Positions 7,655 to 15,302 of a stretch of DNA of 64,000 nucleotides are shown here, piece by piece. A program made the position numbers and the translations under genes. Source of the stretch: Curtobacterium sp. MCPF17_002 (lineage in GTDB: Bacteria > Actinomycetota > Actinomycetes > Actinomycetales > Microbacteriaceae); contig NZ_CP126251.1 of the NCBI RefSeq assembly GCF_003234115.2, positions 3,038,001-3,102,000 of the forward strand. Direction: 5' to 3'. Position 1 is the stretch's first letter. Each line of letters begins with the position of its first letter. The notes beneath the pieces were generated by a model. It was not told where the DNA came from. It ran no database searches and was given only the letters and a program-made list of their open reading frames with translations.

Positions 7655-8154
7655 AGAATCAACCGGACGATGCGCCAGACGAGCTGCAGCCCCTCCGACC
7701 CGACCTGCTCGTCACCCCGTGGCTCACCATTCATGCGGCCCACCCGAGCCTCGAAGATCCGGGATGGTTCGCGGTTTCAGCCCAGGCGATCTTCTCGATC
7801 GAAGAGCAGCGCTACGTCATCACCGGGGTCTCGATTGAGCGTCCAATCGAACGAGGAGGCGTCTCAGCTGTCGACCTGCGTGATGTACCGGTGATGACGC
7901 TCGTCGCTGACGAGCTAGCTCGCCGTGTGCACGTGCGAACCGCGCACGGCGTCGCTGGCATCGATCTCACCAACTCTGCTTCTCTCGCGGATCTGTCCCG
8001 GGAAGACCTTCGCCTGTTCGCTGCTCGGAAGTACTCACTCGCTCGCGCGACTGGGCTAGCCCCGCTCCGGGATCTCGCGGAGTACCTCGGCGTCTCTCAA
8101 TCCACAGCCACCAGGCTTGTCGCCAGCGCTCGAGAGCAAGGGCTGCTGGACTAA
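7651..8154 (+). CDS. Helix-turn-helix regulator coupled to the integrase
   Basis: A 167-residue protein from a GTG at 7651. Residues about 20-110 form an unrecognised beta-rich domain; the C-terminus has a clear helix-turn-helix, 'LRDLAEYLGVSQSTATRLV', preceded by a basic helix (RKYSLARATG). Its stop overlaps the integrase ATG as TAATG, so the two proteins are made together. The start codon lies inside a copy of the repeated operator sequence. The likely job is control of the divergent promoters and of integrase synthesis, replacing a classical phage repressor. C-terminal placement of the DNA-binding motif is unlike CI-type repressors. Confidence 0.65.
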   Translation: MKNQPDDAPDELQPLRPDLLVTPWLTIHAAHPSLEDPGWFAVSAQAIFSIEEQRYVITGVSIERPIERGGVSAVDLRDVPVMTLVADELARRVHVRTAHGVAGIDLTNSASLADLSREDLRLFAARKYSLARATGLAPLRDLAEYLGVSQSTATRLVASAREQGLLD

Positions 8155-9269
8155 TGGGCAGTATCGACCCGTACGACACCGCCGCCGGCCGCCGGTACCG
8201 CGTCCGGTATCGCACTCCCGAGCGGCGCCAGACGGATCGCCGCGGCTTCAAGTCCAAGCGCGAGGCTGAGCTGTTCCTCGCCTCCGTCGAGGTTTCGAAG
8301 GCCCGGGGCGAGTTCATCGACGACGCCGACGCCCGAGTAACGATTGCCGAGCTCGGCGCGCGCTGGGTTACGACACGGACACACCTGAAGCCGTCATCGC
8401 TCCGCCCGGTGGAGACGGCCTGGCGCGTCCACGTCGAACCACGTTGGGGACGCGTACGGGTCGGGAGCGTGCAGCACAGCGACGTGCAGGACTGGGTCAC
8501 CGGCCTGAGCGCCGAGAAGAGCGCGACGGTCGTCCTCCGGGCCTACGGAGTCCTGGCTTCGATCCTCGACGTTGCGGTTGCCGATCGTCGCATCGCGACC
8601 AACCGGGCTCGCGGGGTGAAGCTGCCCCGGAAGACATCGAAGGCGCACGTCTACCTCACCCATCAGCAGGTGCACGACCTCGCCGACGCGTCTGGCGGCC
8701 GGCGCACGCTCGTCCTGACCCTCGCGTACACCGGCCTGCGCTGGGGCGAGGCGATCGGACTGCGCGTGCGCGACCTCGACATGCTCCGCCGGCGGATCAA
8801 CGTGACGGTGAACGCCGTGGAGGTCGGCGGGGTCATCGAGGTCGGCACGCCGAAGACCCACAAGCGCCGCGCCGTGGCCTTCCCCGCGTTCCTCGCCGAG
8901 GACCTGGCACGCGCTTGCACTGACAAGGGCCGCGACGATCTAGTGTTCGCGGACGCCCACGGGCAGCACCTTCGACGCACCCGCACCTCCGCCGGATCAC
9001 GCTCGTGGTTCAAGACCGCGCTCGACACCGCAGGACTCGAGGCGATGACGCTGCACGACCTGCGTCACACCGCGGCGTCGCTCGCGATCAGCTCGGGAGC
9101 CAACGTGAAAGCCGTGCAGCGGATGCTGGGTCATGCCTCAGCGGCGATGACTCTCGACGTCTACGCAGACCTGTTCGACGACGATCTCGAGGCACTGGCG
9201 AACGGTCTCGATCAGGCCGCCCGAGCTGCGGTTGTGGGCAGAGCGTGGGCAGACAGCACCACTGGCTGA
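8154..9269 (+). CDS. Tyrosine-type site-specific integrase
   Basis: A 371-residue recombinase. Residues 12-45 ('YRVRYRTPERRQTDRRGF') form the arm-type DNA-binding domain, about 62-150 the core-binding SAM-like domain, and about 165-345 the catalytic domain. All active-site residues can be placed: Arg196 (TGLRWGEA), Lys234 (GTPKTHK), His301 and Arg304 (HDLRHTAAS), His327 (MLGHAS) and the nucleophile Tyr337 (LDVYADLF). It should integrate and excise the element at the adjacent tRNA-Ser gene, whose 3' end faces it 55 bases away. Full length and no damage, so probably active. Confidence 0.92.
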   Translation: MGSIDPYDTAAGRRYRVRYRTPERRQTDRRGFKSKREAELFLASVEVSKARGEFIDDADARVTIAELGARWVTTRTHLKPSSLRPVETAWRVHVEPRWGRVRVGSVQHSDVQDWVTGLSAEKSATVVLRAYGVLASILDVAVADRRIATNRARGVKLPRKTSKAHVYLTHQQVHDLADASGGRRTLVLTLAYTGLRWGEAIGLRVRDLDMLRRRINVTVNAVEVGGVIEVGTPKTHKRRAVAFPAFLAEDLARACTDKGRDDLVFADAHGQHLRRTRTSAGSRSWFKTALDTAGLEAMTLHDLRHTAASLAISSGANVKAVQRMLGHASAAMTLDVYADLFDDDLEALANGLDQAARAAVVGRAWADSTTG

Positions 9270-9275
9270 ACGACG

Positions 9276-9316
9276 AAGCCCCCGGATCCGCTTGCTGCTG
9301 CGGATCTCGGGGGCTT
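9276..9316 (+). terminator. Terminator hairpin after the integrase
   Basis: Arms AAGCCCCCGGATCCGC (9276-9291) and GCGGATCTCGGGGGCTT (9300-9316) pair with one bulged base around an 8-base loop. It isolates the rightward integrase transcript from the tRNA read on the other strand. Confidence 0.75.
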
Positions 9317-9324
9317 GTTGTGTG

Positions 9325-9414
9325 CGGAGACGGAGGGATTTGAACCCTCGGTCCCCTCAAAGGGGACTCCACCTTAGCAGGGTGGTGCACTCGGCCGGAC
9401 TATGCGACGTCTCC
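9325..9414 (-). tRNA. tRNA-Ser(GCU), attachment site of the element
   Basis: Read on the minus strand, the acceptor arms GGAGACG (9414-9408) and CGTCTCC (9332-9326) pair. The anticodon loop CTGCTAA carries GCT, a long variable arm (about GTCCCC/GGGGAC) marks a serine tRNA, and the T loop is GTTCAAATC. The discriminator is G at 9325 and CCA is not encoded. The 3' end points at the integrase, the standard arrangement for integration into a tRNA 3' end, so the crossover core is expected in this 3' half. Confidence 0.93.
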
Positions 9415-9849
9415 ATGCACTCTCGCGAGTGCTCACACCACCATACAGGAGGACGAGCGCCGTCTCGAACTGGCTCCCCGCCGACGCCTCGCGGTCAGTC
9501 CCCCGAAGTGGGGACATCCGGGGGTTGTCCGCGCGTACCCCGGTCAATACCATCAACGGGACGCGGCGATCACGTTCCGGGAGGCCTGGCCTCCCGTAGT
9601 CGCGACACAGCACCGACGTCGCTCTCTGCCGATGCGCCCGATGCGCCCGATCGCGAGGCGTTCGACCGGGGAGCGGCCAAGGGGGCGCGGTTCACCACCG
9701 CGCCCCCGCTCTCGGTGGCCGACGCCGCGCCGCGGCGCTGTGCGGCGCGGTGGGGTGCGGTGCGGTGCGGTGCGAGTTTTCGGCGTGAGCGACACCTCAC
9801 GGCCCCGGGAACGCGTGAACTGTCGCTGTGCCCGTGAGTTCGAGCCGCG
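9415..9849. other. Non-coding gap between tRNA-Ser and the LCP gene
   Basis: No convincing gene in 435 bases. It holds a 10-bp perfect hairpin at 9681-9707 and a short (GTGCG)n run at about 9755-9777. Confidence 0.6.
9681..9707 (-). terminator. Probable terminator of the LCP gene
   Basis: GGGGGCGCGG and CCGCGCCCCC pair perfectly around TTCACCA. It lies 140 bases past the LCP stop on the minus strand; no T-run follows, as is common in high-GC actinobacteria. Confidence 0.5.
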
Positions 9850-11199
9850 TCAGGAGGAGCCGAACGCCTTCGAGCAGGTCTGCTCGTCGGCGGACTGGCC
9901 CTGCAAGCCGTCGATCGTCTCAGCCGGCGCCGTCTCTGCGGGCGCCGTCGCAGCGGGCGCGGACGGCGCCGAACCAGCCGCGCTGGGCGACGACGCGGCA
10001 GAACTCGACGACGCGCCCGACGACCCCGCCGCACCAGAACCCGACGACGCGCCCGACGACCCCGCCGCACGCTCGGACCCGATCCCGGTGCTGTCCGCCC
10101 CGAGCGAGAACGACTGGTCCGCTCTGACCTTCGCGAAGAGCTGCGCCGCGAGCTCGGTCGACGGCTGCACCTTGCCCGCGTAGACGCCCGTGCCGCCGGT
10201 CGCTCCCGGGTACTGCACGAAGTTCACCTGCGCGAGCGGCAGGTCCTGCAGTGCACGACCCATCTGCACCATCGTCCCGATGTTCCCGAGGCTCTGCGAC
10301 AGCTGCATGTTCGACGCCGCAGCCCGGGCGAGCTTGTAGAGGGTGGTCGGTGAGGTGAGGGTGTCGTTCGACTTCACGGTGCGGAGCAGCGAGGACAGGA
10401 ACGCCTGCTGGCTCGAGATGCGCCCGAGGTCGGACCCGTCGCCCACCCCGTGCCGGGAGCGCAGGAACGCGAGCGCCTGGTCCCCTTGCAGCGTCGACGT
10501 CCCCTGCGGCAGGTCGAGCCCGGTGTACCGGTCGTGGATCGGCTGGGCGACGCAGACGGGCACGCCGCCGATCGCGTTCGACATCTCGATGACGCCGTTG
10601 AAGGACACCGCCGCCGAGTACTGCACGTCGAGTCCGGTGAGTCCCTGCACGGTCTGCACGACACAGTTGAGCCCGCCCTCGCCCCAGGCGGTGTTGATGG
10701 GCTGCGCTGCCATCGCCGGTGTGCTGCCGGAACCGTCGACCTCCGGGCAGGCGGGGATCGGCGTGACGAGGTCGCGCGGGATGCTGACCGCGGTCGCGTT
10801 GGTGTGGTCGGCGGAGACGTGGAGCAGGATGTTGACGTCGTTGAGCGTGGCGTCCCGTTCGCCGTACGCGGTGCCCTGTTCCGGGTCGTTGTCCGTCCCG
10901 ACGACGAGCACGTTGAATCCGCCGCGGTACGCACTGAGGGCCCCGGACCCGCTGGACCGACTCGCGCCCTGGGCCTGAGACGCCGACTGGCCCTGGATCT
11001 GCACACCGTCGCCGAGGTCGTCGGTGACCTGCTTCCCGGCGATCGCGGCGACGGAGGCCGTGCTGACGAGCGCGACGGCGGCGACCCCGGTGAGCACCTT
11101 GAGGGCAGCACCTGCTGGGCCCGGGTGACGGAGACGTCCGTGTCGTGCGATCCCGGTCGCTCGGTTGAGGCGGTGGGATCGGTCGCGGACGTCGTTCAC
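9850..11199 (-). CDS. LytR-CpsA-Psr (LCP) family cell-wall enzyme
   Basis: A 449-residue membrane-anchored protein. The GTG start is eight bases after AGGAG. A basic N-terminus is followed by one transmembrane helix ('ALKVLTGVAAVALVSTASVA', about residues 33-55). The LCP domain then runs to about residue 270, with 'FNVLVVGTDNDPE', 'TAVSIPRDLVTPIPA' and 'LQGDQALAFLRSRHGVGDGS' as its conserved stretches. LCP enzymes transfer lipid-linked glycopolymers onto peptidoglycan outside the cell. The last 70 residues are a low-complexity Ser/Ala/Gly/Pro tail (GSSGASSGSGAAGSSGA) of unknown role, probably disordered and wall-spanning. It stands alone in its direction. Confidence 0.88.
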   Translation of the reverse strand: MNDVRDRSHRLNRATGIARHGRLRHPGPAGAALKVLTGVAAVALVSTASVAAIAGKQVTDDLGDGVQIQGQSASQAQGASRSSGSGALSAYRGGFNVLVVGTDNDPEQGTAYGERDATLNDVNILLHVSADHTNATAVSIPRDLVTPIPACPEVDGSGSTPAMAAQPINTAWGEGGLNCVVQTVQGLTGLDVQYSAAVSFNGVIEMSNAIGGVPVCVAQPIHDRYTGLDLPQGTSTLQGDQALAFLRSRHGVGDGSDLGRISSQQAFLSSLLRTVKSNDTLTSPTTLYKLARAAASNMQLSQSLGNIGTMVQMGRALQDLPLAQVNFVQYPGATGGTGVYAGKVQPSTELAAQLFAKVRADQSFSLGADSTGIGSERAAGSSGASSGSGAAGSSGASSSSAASSPSAAGSAPSAPAATAPAETAPAETIDGLQGQSADEQTCSKAFGSS

Positions 11200-11389
11200 G
11201 GGCACTCCTGTCGTGTGCGGACACGGTGCGCAACCGTTCGACCGGGTGCGCGGACGGCGCCCTCCCTGTCGGGCGCCGAGGTCCCGCACGCGCCGGCTGG
11301 TTCCGGCCGCGGGGACGGCAACCGAACCACACTGCCACGACGTCACCTGGCGAATCAGTGCGAGCAGCCCCGGAATCCCCGGTGAGCGT

Positions 11390-12064
11390 TCAGGCGGCCG
11401 AGCGGAACCGATCCGGCATCGCGATGAGCGCCGAAGCGAGTTCGACCAGCGCGACGGCGCACTCGTCGAGGGCGTCGGCCTCGGCTGCGGCCACCGCCCG
11501 ATCGACGATCTGCATGCGCTCGCGCCGCGCGACGACGGCGTCGATCCCGTTCGCGAGTGCCACGTCGTCGGTGAAGAAGGCGTCGAGCAGGGCGTGCTGC
11601 GACATCAGCCAGTCGGCGCTGACGGCTGCCCCGTGCCGGCGGAGCCACCAGGACCCGAGTTCGACGAAGGCCCCGCCCTCGGTGACGCACTCCCGCAGCC
11701 ATGCCGGGTCGAAGCGGTCGATCGAGCTCTCGGTCCCCGCCGAGGGCTCGGTGAGCATCGTCCGGGCGATCCGGATCCGTTCGGTCATGTGCTCGACGGT
11801 CCAGTTCGTGATGACGACCCCGACGTACCGCTGCACGGTCACGAGCCGCAGGGCCTCGAGCGGGGCGAGTGCTTCGCGCACGGGGGTGCGGGACACGCGC
11901 ATGTCGTCGGCGATGGTGTCGAGGCGGATCCGCTGTCCCCGCCGGTACACACCGCGCAGCACGTTGTCGAGCAGCCGCACGAACACTGCGTCGCGCAGCA
12001 GGCTCCGCCGGATGCCGCCCCGGTCATCGCCGCCGCGACCCGGGTGGCTCGTCGATCGATCCAT
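11390..12064 (-). CDS. GntR-family (FCD) transcription regulator
   Basis: A 224-residue regulator. Residues about 20-85 form a winged helix ('YRRGQRIRLDTIADDMRVSR' then TPVREALAPLEA), the GntR signature. The C-terminal part is all-helical and fits the FCD ligand domain, whose usual metal-binding His residues are only partly evident ('MSQHALLDAFF'). FCD regulators usually respond to organic or sugar acids. The MFS transporter gene lies just upstream on the same strand, so the regulator probably controls it and is controlled with it. I use ATG 12064; an ATG at 12166 would add 34 Arg/Pro-rich residues that look non-coding. Confidence 0.8.
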   Translation of the reverse strand: MDRSTSHPGRGGDDRGGIRRSLLRDAVFVRLLDNVLRGVYRRGQRIRLDTIADDMRVSRTPVREALAPLEALRLVTVQRYVGVVITNWTVEHMTERIRIARTMLTEPSAGTESSIDRFDPAWLRECVTEGGAFVELGSWWLRRHGAAVSADWLMSQHALLDAFFTDDVALANGIDAVVARRERMQIVDRAVAAAEADALDECAVALVELASALIAMPDRFRSAA

Positions 12065-12213
12065 GTCGCCAGGATCACGCACGGTCCACGCCACCGGGTG
12101 CAGAGGTCGTCGGACGGTGGACGGGGCGGACTGGCGCCGCAGTGTGGAGGAGTGCCATGCGAGCACGGTGACACCCCGAGACGCTGCTCGCTAAACACTC
12201 CACATACGGAATA

Positions 12214-13668
12214 CTACTTCGACGCCCGGTCCGCTTCCTTGGTCAGGACCGACAGCGGCTGCGTGACGTCCTCGAGCCCCTTCCGCGCCGCATCGACCCC
12301 GAAGATCAGCGCCACGACGCCACCCCCGATCATCACCGCGGACCCGAGCAGGTACCCCCAGAACAACGGCTCACGGGACGACCCGTCCCCGATGAACGCC
12401 CCGTAGATCAGCGGCGCGACGGCACCGAAGACCTGCGCCAGCGCGAAGAAGTACGAGATGGCCTGCGATCGCAGTTCCAGCGGGAAGATCTCGCTGACGG
12501 TGAGGTAGGCGCTCGAGGCACCCGCCGAGGCGAAGAAGAACGAGACGCACCAGAAGACGACCTGCACGGTGGCGCTGATCGCGTCCGCCCGGAACAGGAA
12601 CGCCGAGGTGGCGAGGACCAGGCCGGACACGAGGTACGTCAGGAAGATCATCTGGCGACGGCCCCACGTGTCGAAGAACCGTCCGAGGATGATCGGGCCG
12701 AGCAGGTTCCCGATCGCGAAGGGGAAGAAGTAGATCGACGTCTGCGCGGTCTTCAGCCCGAAGAAGTTCGTCAGGACGAGCGCGTAGGTGAAGAAGATCG
12801 CGTTGTAGAGGAATGCCTGGGTGATCATCATCGTGGCGCCGACGAGGGTGCGGGTCGGGTACTGCTTGAGGAGCACCCGCGCGATCGTCACGAACCCGAC
12901 GCGGTCGGTCGGCGTGACCGTCATCGCCTTCGACTGGTCGACGTCCGGCAGGCGCTGTCCGGTCGACTTCTCGACGGCGGCCTCGATCTGCGTGACCGTC
13001 GCGTCGGCCTCCTCCTCGCGCCCGTGGGTCATCAACCACCGTGGACTCTCCGGGATGTGGCGTCGGAGGAAGATGATCGCGATGCCGAGCACCGGGCCGA
13101 GGAAGAAGCCGATGCGCCAGCCGATGTTCTCGGCGAAGTGGGCGGTGTCGAGCAGGTAGATGTTCGCGAACGCGCCGAGGGCCGCGCCGCCCCAGTAGGT
13201 GCCGTTGATGGCGATGTCGACGTGGCCGCGGTACTTCGACGGGATGAGCTCGTCGATCGCGGAGTTGATCGCCGCGTACTCACCGCCGATGCCGAGGCCG
13301 GCGACGAAGCGGAAGGCCGCGAGGAACCAGAAGTCCTGCGCGAGCCCCGCGATGCCGGAGCCGATCAGGTAGATCGCCAGCGTCAGGATGAAGAGCTTCC
13401 GTCGACCCAGTCGGTCGGACATGCGTCCGAAGACGAGTGCGCCGACGACCTGGCCGACGAGGTAGATCGTCCCGAGGGACGTCACCTGCTGCGTCGACAG
13501 GTTCAGGTCGGCCTGGAAGCCCGCGTTCGAGACGATCTGGATCTCCAGACCGTCGAGGATCCAGGAGACGCCGAGTCCCACGACGACGCTCCAGTGGAAC
13601 CGTGTCCACGGCAACCTGTCCATCCTGGCGGGGACCAGGCTCTTGATCGTCCCGTTCGTGCTGCTCAC
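12214..13668 (-). CDS. MFS transporter, sugar/organic-acid type
   Basis: A transporter of about 484 residues with 12 predicted membrane helices. 'GRMSDRLGRRK' between helices 2 and 3, 'RFVAGLGIGGEYAA' and 'RRHIPESPRWLM' (the PESPR motif before the central loop) place it in the sugar-porter/metabolite:H+ symporter branch. It likely imports a sugar or organic acid with protons. The GntR/FCD regulator follows on the same strand. I take the GTG at 13668, giving a short polar N-terminus (SSTNGTIKSLVPAR) before helix 1; ATG 13623 is possible. Neither has a strong ribosome binding site. Confidence 0.82.
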   Translation of the reverse strand: MSSTNGTIKSLVPARMDRLPWTRFHWSVVVGLGVSWILDGLEIQIVSNAGFQADLNLSTQQVTSLGTIYLVGQVVGALVFGRMSDRLGRRKLFILTLAIYLIGSGIAGLAQDFWFLAAFRFVAGLGIGGEYAAINSAIDELIPSKYRGHVDIAINGTYWGGAALGAFANIYLLDTAHFAENIGWRIGFFLGPVLGIAIIFLRRHIPESPRWLMTHGREEEADATVTQIEAAVEKSTGQRLPDVDQSKAMTVTPTDRVGFVTIARVLLKQYPTRTLVGATMMITQAFLYNAIFFTYALVLTNFFGLKTAQTSIYFFPFAIGNLLGPIILGRFFDTWGRRQMIFLTYLVSGLVLATSAFLFRADAISATVQVVFWCVSFFFASAGASSAYLTVSEIFPLELRSQAISYFFALAQVFGAVAPLIYGAFIGDGSSREPLFWGYLLGSAVMIGGGVVALIFGVDAARKGLEDVTQPLSVLTKEADRASK

Positions 13669-13829
13669 GAAAGGGGACCGTACGCCGAGATCGCCCTGTT
13701 GGTTCACGGCCGGAACGACGACCCGGGGGACAACGGGGACGGAGCGCCCGGCGCGGAGCCGGATCCCCCTATCGAATCCGGCTCCGACGCCGGAACTTCG
13801 ATCATTGCAAGTGCTATGTAATCCCACAA

Positions 13830-13877
13830 GCGGGCCTGGAGGCGCGGGGCGGGCCCGCCACGCGCCTCCAGGCCCGC
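13830..13877. repeat. Dispersed palindrome, copy 1
   Basis: Arms GCGGGCCTGGAGGCGCG and CGCGCCTCCAGGCCCGC are exact inverse copies, separated by 14 bases. It lies between two divergent genes (MFS and MoxR), so here it cannot be a simple terminator of either. Confidence 0.8.
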
Positions 13878-13916
13878 ACGTGGCCGCGTCCACGGCACCG
13901 GCGTAACGTCGGATCG

Positions 13917-15302
13917 GTGACCCGACCCTCCATCAGAACGGTCGGCGAGCTCCGTGCCTCTGGTCACGTCCAGAAGTCGGTCCGCGCCGAGATCCGCGAC
14001 AACCTGCTCAGTGCCCTCCGCGAGGGCCGTGACCCGTGGCCCGGCCTCCACGGCTTCGCCACCACCGTCGTCCCCCAGCTCGAACGCGCCCTCATCGCCG
14101 GCCACGACATCGTGCTGCTCGGCGAGCGCGGGCAGGGCAAGACCCGTCTGCTCCGCACCCTGCAGGGCCTGCTCGACGAGTGGACGCCGGTCATCGCCGG
14201 CTCCGAGCTCGGCGAGCACCCCTTCGAGCCCATCACGACCGCGAGCATCCGGCGTGCGGAGGACCTCGGCGACGCCATGCCGATCGACTGGCGGCACCGT
14301 GACGACCGCTACGTCGAGAAGCTCGCGACGCCGGACACGAGCGTGGCGGACCTCATCGGCGACGTCGACCCGATGAAGGTGGCAGAGGGACGCAGCCTCG
14401 GCGACCCGGAGACGATCCACTTCGGCCTCGTCCCGCGCGGGCACCGCGGCATCGTCGCGATCAACGAGCTCCCCGACCTGGCCGAACGCATCCAGGTCGC
14501 GATGCTCAACGTCATGGAGGAGCGCGACGTCCAGATCCGCGGCTACGTCCTGCGGCTGCCGCTCGACGTGCTCGTCGTCGCCAGCGCCAACCCCGAGGAC
14601 TACACGAACCGCGGCCGGATCATCACCCCGCTCAAGGACCGCTTCGGTGCCGAGATCCGGACCCACTACCCGATCGAGCTCGAGGACGAGATCGCCGTCA
14701 TCAACCAGGAGGCGCAGCTCACCGCCGACGTCCCGGACGCGCTCATCGAGATCCTCGCCCGGTTCACCCGTGCGCTCCGGGGATCGAGCGCGGTCGACCA
14801 GCGGAGCGGCGTCAGTGCCCGGTTCGCGATCGCCGGGGCCGAGACGGTCTCCGCCGCCGCCGTGCACCGTGCGGCGCGGCAGGGCGAGGACCACGCGGTC
14901 GCACGGCCGATCGACCTCGAGACGGCGGTCGACGTGCTCGGCGGCAAGATCGAGTTCGAGAACGGCGAAGAGGACCGCGCCGACGAGGTGCTCGAGCACC
15001 TGCTCCGGACGGCCACGGCGGAGACCGTGCGCTCCCGGTTCCGCGGACTCGACTTCGCCGTGCTCGTCGAGGCGCTCGACGGCGGCACGATGGTGACCAC
15101 CGGCGAACAGGTCAGCGCCCGCGCGTTCCTCGAGGGGCTGCCCTCCATCGGCGAGTCCGACCTGTACGACCAGGTGTGCGACCGGCTCGGCGCGAAGAAC
15201 GACGGCGAACGTGCCGGCGCGATCGAGCTCGCGCTCGAGGGCCTCTACCTGGCCCGGCGCATCAGCAAGGAGTCCGGCGGGGGCGAAGCCGTCTATGGCT
15301 AG
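13917..15302 (+). CDS. MoxR/magnesium-chelatase-like AAA+ ATPase
   Basis: A 461-residue ATPase from a GTG. The P-loop GERGQGKT is at residues 69-76, the Walker B region is 'HRGIVAINELPDLAERIQ', and the sensor/arginine segment includes 'DVLVVASANPEDYTNRGR'. A C-terminal extension (from about 330) resembles the lid of magnesium-chelatase ChlI-like proteins. MoxR ATPases act with a VWA-domain partner to insert metals or mature protein complexes. The partner gene begins inside this one (eight-base overlap), so the two subunits are made together. Which target complex they mature cannot be told from the neighbours. Confidence 0.88.
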   Translation: MTRPSIRTVGELRASGHVQKSVRAEIRDNLLSALREGRDPWPGLHGFATTVVPQLERALIAGHDIVLLGERGQGKTRLLRTLQGLLDEWTPVIAGSELGEHPFEPITTASIRRAEDLGDAMPIDWRHRDDRYVEKLATPDTSVADLIGDVDPMKVAEGRSLGDPETIHFGLVPRGHRGIVAINELPDLAERIQVAMLNVMEERDVQIRGYVLRLPLDVLVVASANPEDYTNRGRIITPLKDRFGAEIRTHYPIELEDEIAVINQEAQLTADVPDALIEILARFTRALRGSSAVDQRSGVSARFAIAGAETVSAAAVHRAARQGEDHAVARPIDLETAVDVLGGKIEFENGEEDRADEVLEHLLRTATAETVRSRFRGLDFAVLVEALDGGTMVTTGEQVSARAFLEGLPSIGESDLYDQVCDRLGAKNDGERAGAIELALEGLYLARRISKESGGGEAVYG

